Shown: piece by piece, positions 13,274 to 19,248 of the stretch | How positions within the stretch are numbered: the first letter of the stretch is position 1 | Layout of the letters: each line of letters starts with the position of its first letter | From: Nitrospirota bacterium | GTDB lineage: Bacteria > Nitrospinota_A > UBA7883 > JACRGQ01 | Reading direction: 5' to 3' | Length of the DNA stretch: 19,248 nt | Assembly (NCBI GenBank): GCA_024275775.1 | Contig: JAJRYM010000091.1 | Span: forward strand, 1 to 19,248 | The notes under the pieces: model-generated | Database searches by the model: none | Told to the model about the DNA's origin: nothing | Seen by the model: only the letters and a program-made list of their open reading frames with translations | Made by a program: the position numbers and the translations under genes

Positions 13274-14407
13274 ATGTGCCAGTTAAGCTCAGGATTTTCC
13301 CCTAAAAGTAGCGAGGAACGGGTTAAAGCCTTGGCCGGCCTGGATAGGCGCGATTTCCTCTCTTTCTGTTCAATCATGGCGGCCACGCTCGGTCTGTCGC
13401 CGTCGTTTATTCCTAAAATTGCCGAAGCGGTGGAAAAGGCCGCCCGCAGGCCGTCCGTGATATGGCTTCATTTCGCCGAATGCAGTGGCGATTCCGAAGC
13501 TTTCATACGCTCCAGCTACCCCTCCACGGAAGAGCTGATACTGAACATTCTTTCGATCGATTATCACGAAACGATAATGGCGGCGTCGGGAGAAGCGGCG
13601 GAGGCGGCTCTGCAAAAGGCGATGACGGAAAACAAAGGGAAATATATAGCCGTATGCGAGGGAGCCATCCCGCTGGCTACGCCGCCCGGCCCCAACGCGA
13701 AAAAGGGCGACTATCTGACAATCGGCGGGAAGACCGGCCTTGAACTGGCTAAAGAGGTCTGCGCCGATGCGGCGGCTGTGATGTGCGTAGGCAACTGCGC
13801 GTCGTTCGGCGGCGTTCAGGCTCAGCGCCCCAACCCGACCGGCGCCGTAGGCATTGAAGAAGCCATCGGCAAGCCGACGCTGAAAATCCCCGGCTGTCCT
13901 CACAATCCTGTCAATTCCGTGGCGACGATCGTCAATTTCCTCCTGCTCGGCTCTTTCCCGAAAACGGATAATCTGGGAAGGCCGCTTTTCGCCTACGGCA
14001 AGCGGATTCATGATCACTGTCCGCGAAGGGCGCATTTCGACGCCGGGCAGTTCGTGGAAGAATTCGGAGACGAAGGAGCGAAAAACGGCTGGTGCCTTTA
14101 CAAGATGGGATGCAAAGGGCCGGAGACATACCACAACTGCTCCATGGTTGAATACAACGATGGCACTTCATGGCCGGTAAAAGCAGGCCACGGCTGTATC
14201 GGCTGTTCGGAGCCGAATTTCTGGGACAATATGTCTCCTTTCTACGGCCGGCTTCCAAACGTAATCCTGCCGGGCGTGGAAGCAACCGCAGATAAGGTAG
14301 GCTTCACTCTGGTCGGCGCGGCGGCTGTAGGCGCGGCCGCGCACGGTGTTTACACCTTCATGAACCGCAAGAAGTTCGACCCAACCCTGAAAGACAAGGA
14401 GGAATAA
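13274..14407 (+). CDS. hyaA: [NiFe]-hydrogenase small subunit, Tat-exported, with Asp in the proximal-cluster motif
   Basis: Electron-transfer subunit of a group 1-like periplasmic uptake hydrogenase, 377 aa. A Tat signal (LDRRDFLSF, Arg25-Arg26, then a hydrophobic stretch) precedes the mature chain. Proximal-cluster positions are Cys70, Asp73, Cys175 and Cys208 (AECSGDSEA, VGNCASFGG, IPGCPHNP): the second Cys is Asp. Distal: His246, Cys249, Cys274, Cys280. Medial: Cys289, Pro301, Cys308, Cys311, where the Pro predicts [3Fe-4S]. The two extra Cys of the six-Cys O2-tolerant enzymes are absent (Gly72, Gly180). A C-terminal hydrophobic helix (about 342-362) anchors it next to the cytochrome. AGGAGGAGG precedes the ATG; 3 bp separate it from the large subunit. 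Confidence 0.96.
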   Translation: MCQLSSGFSPKSSEERVKALAGLDRRDFLSFCSIMAATLGLSPSFIPKIAEAVEKAARRPSVIWLHFAECSGDSEAFIRSSYPSTEELILNILSIDYHETIMAASGEAAEAALQKAMTENKGKYIAVCEGAIPLATPPGPNAKKGDYLTIGGKTGLELAKEVCADAAAVMCVGNCASFGGVQAQRPNPTGAVGIEEAIGKPTLKIPGCPHNPVNSVATIVNFLLLGSFPKTDNLGRPLFAYGKRIHDHCPRRAHFDAGQFVEEFGDEGAKNGWCLYKMGCKGPETYHNCSMVEYNDGTSWPVKAGHGCIGCSEPNFWDNMSPFYGRLPNVILPGVEATADKVGFTLVGAAAVGAAAHGVYTFMNRKKFDPTLKDKEE

Positions 14408-14410
14408 GCA

Positions 14411-16072
14411 ATGGCCAGACATGTTATAGACCCGATTACAAGGATTGAAGGCCACCTCCGGATAGAGATCGAAGTTGAAAACGGCATGGTGAAGGACGCG
14501 TGGAGCTCCGGCACGCTCTGGCGGGGGTTCGAGGTTTTTCTGAAAGACCGCGACCCGCGCGACGCGTGGATAATCACTCAGCGCGTATGCGGAGTATGCA
14601 CGACCGTGCACGCATTGGCTTCCGTCAAGTGCGTTGAAAACGCCGTAGGGATTGATATCCCGGACAACGCCAGGCTAATTCGCAATCTTATTATGGGCGC
14701 CCAGTATATGCACGACCACATAGTCCATTTCTATCATCTTCACGCGCTCGACTGGGTGGACGTGGTTTCGGCGCTTTCTGCCGACCCGAAGAAAACGTCC
14801 GATCTCGCCAACTCCATAAACCAAAACGCGCCTAACAGCGGGGCGGGAGATTTCAGGGCCGTTCAGGAGAAGCTGAAAAAGTTCGTCAACTCCGGCCAGC
14901 TTGGGCCGTTTACTAACGGCTACTGGGGGCATCCGGCGTACAAACTGCCGCCCGAAGCCAACCTGATGGCCGTGGCGCATTATCTTCAGGCGTTGAGCCT
15001 GCAAAGCAGGCTGGCGAGAATGCACGCAATTTTCGGCGCGAAGAATCCGCATATACAAACCTACACCGTGGGCGGCGTAACCTGCGTTGACGACCTGAAC
15101 GCCGACAGAATAAGCGAGTTCAAATATCTCGTGGAAGAGGGCAGAGCGTTTATCGATAACGTCTATCTGCCGGACGTGCTTGCCGTGGCGCCTTTCTATC
15201 TTGAGTGGGCCGGCATAGGAGGCGGCCTTAAAAACTACCTCTCGTACGGCATGTTGCCCGGCCCGGGCGGGAAGGAGCCGGAATCGCTATGGTTCCCGCG
15301 CGGCTTAATCACGGACAGGGATATTTCAAAAGTTCATCCGGTGGACGCGTCCAAAATCACGGAGGACGTAACGCACGCCTGGTACAAATACAGAGACGGC
15401 AAGCCGTTGCATCCGAGCGTGGGCGAAACCGACCCGTGGTACACCGGAATAGAGACCGACAGGGCCGACGGGAAATATTCGTGGCTCAAAACTCCGCGCT
15501 ACGACGATATGCCGTGCGAAGTTGGGCCTTTGGCGAGAATGCTCGTAAACTACGTTTCCGGCCATAAATCTACCGTGGAAAATATCAACGGAGTTTTGAA
15601 GGCGCTGAACAAGGGGCCGGAAATCCTGTTCTCCACGCTCGGCAGAACCGCCGCCAGAGCGGTTGAAACAAAGGTGATAGCCGACAATATGGAAAGCTGG
15701 ATCGATGAGCTGGCCGCCAACATCAAGCGGGGAGATCTGGAGACCTTCACGCCTTACGATATGCCGGACAGCGCGAGCGGGTTCGGCATGACGGAAGCGC
15801 CGCGCGGAGCGCTGGGGCACTGGATTGAGATAAAAGGCAAAAAAATCCACAACTACCAGCTTGTTGTTCCGACAACGTGGAACGGCTCCCCGCGCGATTC
15901 GAAAGGGCGCAGGTCGTCATTCGAAGCGTCGCTGATAGGCACGCCCGTGCACGACCCCAAACAGCCGGTTGAAATTTTAAGGACGATACATTCGTTCGAC
16001 CCGTGCCTCGCGTGTTCCGTCCATGTGATAGACCCGAAAACGAACGAGGTGTTTACTACGAGAGCCATTTAG
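14411..16072 (+). CDS. hyaB: [NiFe]-hydrogenase large (catalytic) subunit
   Basis: Catalytic subunit that holds the Ni-Fe(CN)2CO centre and splits H2; 553 aa. The N-terminal motif RVCGVCT supplies Cys60 and Cys63, and the C-terminal motif DPCLACSVH supplies Cys532 and Cys535, so all four Ni/Fe ligands are present. RIEGHLRIE at the N-terminus is typical of group 1/2. After His538 a 15-residue tail (VIDPKTNEVFTTRAI) should be removed by the endopeptidase encoded two genes downstream. It has no signal peptide of its own and is expected to be co-exported with the Tat-bearing small subunit. AAGGAGG precedes the ATG. Confidence 0.97.
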   Translation: MARHVIDPITRIEGHLRIEIEVENGMVKDAWSSGTLWRGFEVFLKDRDPRDAWIITQRVCGVCTTVHALASVKCVENAVGIDIPDNARLIRNLIMGAQYMHDHIVHFYHLHALDWVDVVSALSADPKKTSDLANSINQNAPNSGAGDFRAVQEKLKKFVNSGQLGPFTNGYWGHPAYKLPPEANLMAVAHYLQALSLQSRLARMHAIFGAKNPHIQTYTVGGVTCVDDLNADRISEFKYLVEEGRAFIDNVYLPDVLAVAPFYLEWAGIGGGLKNYLSYGMLPGPGGKEPESLWFPRGLITDRDISKVHPVDASKITEDVTHAWYKYRDGKPLHPSVGETDPWYTGIETDRADGKYSWLKTPRYDDMPCEVGPLARMLVNYVSGHKSTVENINGVLKALNKGPEILFSTLGRTAARAVETKVIADNMESWIDELAANIKRGDLETFTPYDMPDSASGFGMTEAPRGALGHWIEIKGKKIHNYQLVVPTTWNGSPRDSKGRRSSFEASLIGTPVHDPKQPVEILRTIHSFDPCLACSVHVIDPKTNEVFTTRAI

Positions 16073-16088
16073 GGGAACGGAGGTTTTT

Positions 16089-16781
16089 ATGGCAGTCCGG
16101 GAAATATCGCCGCAAAAAAAGGTGCTGGTTTATACCCGCAACTTCACTAACCGGCTTATACACTGGGCGACCTTTTTCAGCGTGCTCGTTTTGATGATTA
16201 CCGGTTATTACATCGGCGAGCCGACAGCCGTTTACGGTCAGGGGGAGGCTTATAACCAGTTCATCATGGCCGATATTCGGTATTACCATTTCCTCGCGGC
16301 GATGGTGCTGGATGTTTCGCTTATGATCTGGTTTTATCTCGCGTTCATGAGCCTTCATCACCGCTACTGGAAAGAGATGTTGCCCCTGCCGGGAACGATA
16401 AAAGGGGCGGCGGAAGTTGCGAAAAGCTATCTGACTTTCAAAAAACCGCCGTTTTACGCGCACTTCGACCCTTTTGACGGGCTTCTGTTCATGGTTCTTA
16501 TTCTTTTCATGGTTATGCAGATGCTCACCGGTTTCCAACTGTACGTGCAGGCCCTGCCTGCCGATTACTGGTGGTCCGAGCTTATTCACGTCACTACGGA
16601 CTGGGTGTCCGCCTTGCTGGGCGGTTCACAGCATGTTCGGCTGGTTCACCACATCATGCAATGGATAATGGTAGCCGGAATAATCATTCACGTTTACCTG
16701 CAGATCGCCAAAACGATTATCTGGCAGGACGGCCACATCGGGCAGATAGTGGGCGGGTACAAGTTCCGGGACGTTGAATGA
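16089..16781 (+). CDS. hyaC: Hydrogenase di-haem cytochrome b subunit (copy 2)
   Basis: Second HyaC-type membrane cytochrome, 230 aa, in the classical position after the large subunit. Four hydrophobic segments lie at about 23-42, 66-88, 130-152 and 183-206. His25, His67, His187/188 and His201 match the haem-ligand pattern of copy 1. Both copies share IHW, MADIRYYHFLAA, VRL-x-HH and IHVY, but they differ throughout the loops, and copy 2 lacks the long C-terminal tail. ACGGAGG 6 nt ahead is a good ribosome site. Its TGA overlaps the protease ATG, so the two are translationally coupled. Confidence 0.92.
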   Translation: MAVREISPQKKVLVYTRNFTNRLIHWATFFSVLVLMITGYYIGEPTAVYGQGEAYNQFIMADIRYYHFLAAMVLDVSLMIWFYLAFMSLHHRYWKEMLPLPGTIKGAAEVAKSYLTFKKPPFYAHFDPFDGLLFMVLILFMVMQMLTGFQLYVQALPADYWWSELIHVTTDWVSALLGGSQHVRLVHHIMQWIMVAGIIIHVYLQIAKTIIWQDGHIGQIVGGYKFRDVE

Positions 16782-17290
16782 GCGTCGAGCGGATAATCGT
16801 TATCGGGATAGGAAACGTACTGCTTACCGACGAGGGGGCGGGTGTCGCGGCGGTTACGCGACTGATGGACGGCTGGTCGTTCCCCCAAAATGTTGAAATA
16901 TACGACGGCGGGGTTACCGGCATGGTCGGCCTTATGCCTATTATCGAAGACGCCGATCATCTGATAGTGCTGGACGCCGTTAACGGGGATGGGCCTCCCG
17001 GTTCGGTGAAGCGTTATTCGCTGGAAGATTTCAAACTTACCATACCGACCAAGCTCTCATCTCATGATATCGGGTTTGTGGAATGCCTTGCCATAGCCGA
17101 AGTAAACGGATACATCCCTAAATCTGTTGCCGTGATAGGGGTCAAGCCGGAAGATATTTTTTCGTGGGGAATGACCCCGACCCGAACGGTGCGGGACGCG
17201 CTTGACGTAATGGTTAAAATGGCTCTTGAAGAGCTGAGCTCGCTGGGAGTGGAAGCCGAAGAGAAAACCGGCGCCGGAACCTGCTCGTAA
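16778..17290 (+). CDS. hyaD: Hydrogenase maturation endopeptidase (HyaD/HybD/HoxM family)
   Basis: Cytoplasmic protease that, after Ni insertion, removes the C-terminal tail of the large subunit. 170 aa with GIGNVLLTDEGAG near the start (Glu19 nickel ligand), VLDAV (Asp66) and SSHDIG (His96), equivalent to Glu16, Asp62 and His93 of HybD. It is specific to hydrogenases with a cleavable tail, which this large subunit has. It overlaps the upstream cytochrome gene by ATGA. Confidence 0.95.
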   Translation: MSVERIIVIGIGNVLLTDEGAGVAAVTRLMDGWSFPQNVEIYDGGVTGMVGLMPIIEDADHLIVLDAVNGDGPPGSVKRYSLEDFKLTIPTKLSSHDIGFVECLAIAEVNGYIPKSVAVIGVKPEDIFSWGMTPTRTVRDALDVMVKMALEELSSLGVEAEEKTGAGTCS

Positions 17291-17348
17291 ACCGGGACGG
17301 CCTGCTTTTGCCCGCGTCTCCTGAAGCAAGAACATGAAAGGTTAATCG

Positions 17349-18044
17349 ATGATTTTTTTAACAGCTACCGCCGGATTCGCGGCCGGGTTCGTTCATGTGC
17401 TGGCCGGGCCTGACCACCTGGCCGCCGTTGCTCCCCTGACTGTCGGTTCAGACGAAACCGCAGAGAAGGCGGATAGGGCGGCGTTGCTGGTAGGTTTCAA
17501 ATGGGGGGTGGGGCACGCGGCGGGCGCGGCTCTCGTAGGGGCGGTCGGCCTGCTTCTCAGAGGAACTTTTCCGCTTGAGGCTTTCTCGGCATACGCGGAA
17601 CGGCTTGTAGGCGTGATGCTGATAGCCATAGGACTATGGGGGCTGACGGCGGCTTCCCGCGGCAGAATTCACGCGCACAGGCACAGACATGGCGGAGCCG
17701 AACATATTCACACCCATCTTCATACTCCCGATAAAAAACACGGCGCGCGCAACGCCCATACGCACAGCCATGCCGCTACGGCGGTAGGCCTTCTGCACGG
17801 AATGGCGGGCAGTTCTCACATCGTGGGGGTGCTTCCGGCGCTCGCACTGCCGACCGTAGCGCTATCGGTGCTTTATCTGACGACGTTCGGCGTTGGAACG
17901 ATAATAGCTATGTCGCTTTTCTCTTCGATTGTGAGCAGGACGATGCGGGACGTGCTGGGCGGGGGCGAAATCGCGCGCAGAAGATTTTTGCGTGGCTGTT
18001 CAGGCGCGGCGCTGGCCGTGGGGCTGTTCTGGCTGGTGGTGTGA
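17349..18044 (+). CDS. NicO/UreH-like nickel (or cobalt) transporter with His-rich loop
   Basis: Integral membrane transporter, 231 aa, similar to the NiCoT/UreH/RcnA-like superfamily. The signature HVLAGPDHLAA (His16, Asp22, His23) matches the metal-selecting HX4DH-type motif of the first helix, followed by GHAAG (His56) and GLLHGMAGSSH (150-157). About six hydrophobic segments are visible. Residues 108-141 form a loop with 13-14 His, probably cytoplasmic metal binding. Its place 58 bp after the hydrogenase protease argues for Ni uptake to supply the enzyme, although RcnA-type members export metal. AAAGG precedes the ATG. Cotranscription with the hydrogenase operon is likely, as no terminator is seen between. 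Confidence 0.88.
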   Translation: MIFLTATAGFAAGFVHVLAGPDHLAAVAPLTVGSDETAEKADRAALLVGFKWGVGHAAGAALVGAVGLLLRGTFPLEAFSAYAERLVGVMLIAIGLWGLTAASRGRIHAHRHRHGGAEHIHTHLHTPDKKHGARNAHTHSHAATAVGLLHGMAGSSHIVGVLPALALPTVALSVLYLTTFGVGTIIAMSLFSSIVSRTMRDVLGGGEIARRRFLRGCSGAALAVGLFWLVV

Positions 18045-18091
18045 AGTTTTGCGCGGGAACGCCGGAAGGTTAATCCGTTTTCAGCGTTATC

Positions 18092-18493
18092 CTATTTCAG
18101 ACCTTTTTCATTGAAAAACGAGCTGTACCGCCTATCGGTTTTCGTAATATGCGTTGTCCACCAGTCGGCGATGAAATCCAGCAGGGCGGAAAGCGCGATG
18201 GTTTCACTTGCCTGCTGTTCATGGAACTCGGCAATCCTGTTTCTCATAACCATATGTTCCTTCTTATGATTTTCATAATCGGGATATCCGTGCGCCTCCA
18301 TCGCTTTTTCCTCGGCATCCAGATGGATGAGGGAATAGTCGCCCAGCTCCTCCAGTATCTCCTTTTTTTTAAGGCTTTCCTTATTGCAGGTTATCGCGTC
18401 CGCAAGGTTGTTCATAAGCTCAAAAAGGTGCATATGATGGGTGTCGAAGGTCTGCACCCCTACTCCGTATTTTTTACCCCAGTCAACAAACAT
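18092..18493 (-). CDS. Bacteriohemerythrin (non-haem di-iron O2-binding protein)
   Basis: A single-domain hemerythrin-like protein, 133 aa, with all seven di-iron ligands in the right spacing: His20 (FDTHHMHLFELMN), His57 and Glu61 (HLDAEEKAM), His76 and His80 (ENHKKEH), His115 and Asp120 (WWTTHITKTD). It starts MFVDWGKKYGVGV, typical of bacterial proteins that bind or deliver O2, or sense it. Start at 18493 is supported by GGAGAG 6 nt upstream and by family length; the open frame extends further without homology. Convergent with the hydrogenase/transporter operon, 47 bp apart, without an obvious terminator. Confidence 0.92.
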   Translation of the reverse strand: MFVDWGKKYGVGVQTFDTHHMHLFELMNNLADAITCNKESLKKKEILEELGDYSLIHLDAEEKAMEAHGYPDYENHKKEHMVMRNRIAEFHEQQASETIALSALLDFIADWWTTHITKTDRRYSSFFNEKGLK

Positions 18494-18725
18494 TAGAAAC
18501 TCTCCGGTTAATTTTTGTTTTTTGCCGTACGCAAGAGCGCACGGATATGTTCTCAAATCTTAAATTAATTCTATCAGTTTTTCGTAGTCTTTGTTTGCCT
18601 GCTCCCTATGGAGACCGTTACAGATATCGCATTTCCTTTCAGCCTGCCGTCTTGTATGGGTGGGGAAAGACCAATAGAATAACGCTATGGGAGCAACTGT
18701 TTTTCGAGGGGGAATATCCGGCAGG
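18494..18725. other. Intergenic stretch without a convincing gene
   Basis: 232 bp between the divergent hemerythrin and YrdC-family genes. It should hold both promoters, but I find no confident -35/-10 pair, operator or terminator. A 60-codon frame (18547-18729) ends on the next gene's ATG but does not look like a protein. Confidence 0.5.
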
Positions 18726-19248
18726 ATGATAGAAGCGGCCGTTTCCGCGCTTGAAAAGGGGGAGCTGATAATCTACCCCACCGATACGCTTTACGGCATA
18801 GGGTGCGACCTGAAAAACCGGCGCGCGCTTGAAAAGCTTAGCCGGTTAAAACAGAGGCCTCGGCACAAGCCTTTCAGCTTCATTTGCGAATCGCTGAGCG
18901 GCGTATCGGAATACGCGCAGGTTTCCGATACGGCTTTCAGAATCATGCGGCATCTGCTTCCCGGCCCTTATACGTTTATCCTCACCATGAAGAGTTCCGC
19001 TCCAAGAAAGATGATGAACGCCGAGCACGCCGTATGGATACGAGTGCCCGACCATCCCGTACCGCTGGAGATAGTGCGGAATTTCGGCGGGCCGATAGTC
19101 ACCACGTCGGTAAACGTTGCCACAGAGGAGCCTTTGTGCGCCATCGGAGATCTCGCGCCGGAGTTCCTCAACGCTGTGGGAGTAATCATAGACCACGGCC
19201 CGCTTGAAAACCTGCCTTCAACGGTCGTCGATTTCACCGGAGATATCC
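18726..19248 (+). CDS. YrdC/Sua5/YciO-family protein (threonylcarbamoyl-AMP synthase-like), 3' end outside window
   Basis: 174 codons are present and the frame runs off the window end. IIYPTDTLYGIGC is the family P-loop-like signature, followed by LKQRPRHKPFSFIC (Lys/Arg substrate-binding segment), LLPGPYTFIL, IRVPDHP and TTSVNVA (SxN motif). TsaC/Sua5 proteins make threonylcarbamoyl-AMP for t6A at tRNA position 37; the KPFSF and HAVWIRVPDHP segments look closer to the YciO branch, whose role is less certain. I use the ATG at 18726; an in-frame ATG at 18687 would add 13 residues, and neither has a well-spaced ribosome site. Confidence 0.9.
   Translation, partial: MIEAAVSALEKGELIIYPTDTLYGIGCDLKNRRALEKLSRLKQRPRHKPFSFICESLSGVSEYAQVSDTAFRIMRHLLPGPYTFILTMKSSAPRKMMNAEHAVWIRVPDHPVPLEIVRNFGGPIVTTSVNVATEEPLCAIGDLAPEFLNAVGVIIDHGPLENLPSTVVDFTGDI

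Noticed and set aside
13370..14134. 254-codon minus-strand frame inside the small-subunit gene
   Set aside because: Shadow of the hydrogenase small subunit, whose cluster ligands prove the plus frame.
13274..14407. Six-Cys O2-tolerant (group 1d-type) proximal cluster
   Set aside because: The two supernumerary Cys positions are Gly72 and Gly180, and one standard Cys is Asp, so this mechanism does not apply.
18547..18729. 60-codon frame ending on the ATG of the YrdC-family gene
   Set aside because: The ATGA overlap is suggestive, but there is no ribosome site, no domain and an unlikely composition; kept only as an intergenic note.
1..19248. CRISPR arrays, prophage, insertion-sequence transposases, toxin-antitoxin pairs
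   Set aside because: I found no regularly spaced repeats, no transposase or integrase motifs and no toxin-antitoxin-like gene pairs.

Overview
The window (about 19.2 kb, moderately GC-rich, mostly strong Shine-Dalgarno sites) looks like chromosomal DNA of a Gram-negative-type bacterium with an H2-using, anaerobic to microaerobic respiratory metabolism. A Desulfobacterota- or Nitrospirota-like lineage is my guess from gene content only; nothing here proves the taxon. Both ends cut through genes: an endonuclease III (nth) at the left and a YrdC/Sua5/YciO-family protein at the right.

Left part (1-2800): the nth 3' end, a convergent atypical SDR epimerase, an uncharacterised membrane protein, tRNA-Ala(CGC), and a repeat-rich stretch in which two copies of a 37-bp sequence bracket a small GIY-YIG nuclease gene. 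Next (2757-4702) is a compact electrophile/redox-stress operon: MarR regulator, pirin and flavodoxin-fold oxidoreductase, preceded by a perfect 18-bp palindromic operator. Then (4732-6438) comes a peroxide module: a PerR-like Fur protein divergent from a 2-Cys peroxiredoxin, with two related 17-bp operator-like boxes between them, and a second, diverged Fur paralogue facing the peroxiredoxin from the other side.

The core (6531-18044) is a complete [NiFe]-hydrogenase locus arranged as two divergent operons. Leftward: hypC-hypD-hypE-hypA-hypB-hypF, the full maturation set. Rightward: a 28-codon small ORF, a cytochrome b, the Tat-exported small subunit, the large subunit, a second cytochrome b, the maturation endopeptidase and a NicO/UreH-like nickel transporter. 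Nickel import, Fe(CN)2CO assembly, Ni insertion, C-terminal processing, export and quinone coupling are therefore all encoded together. The small subunit carries Asp instead of the second Cys of the proximal-cluster CxxC motif, resembling the 3Cys-1Asp cluster known from actinobacterial-type O2-insensitive enzymes, but here in an operon with two cytochrome b genes.

The right end (18092-19248) has a bacteriohemerythrin facing the hydrogenase operon, about 230 bp without a convincing gene, and the truncated YrdC-family gene. The recurring theme is H2 oxidation together with handling of oxygen, peroxide and electrophiles.
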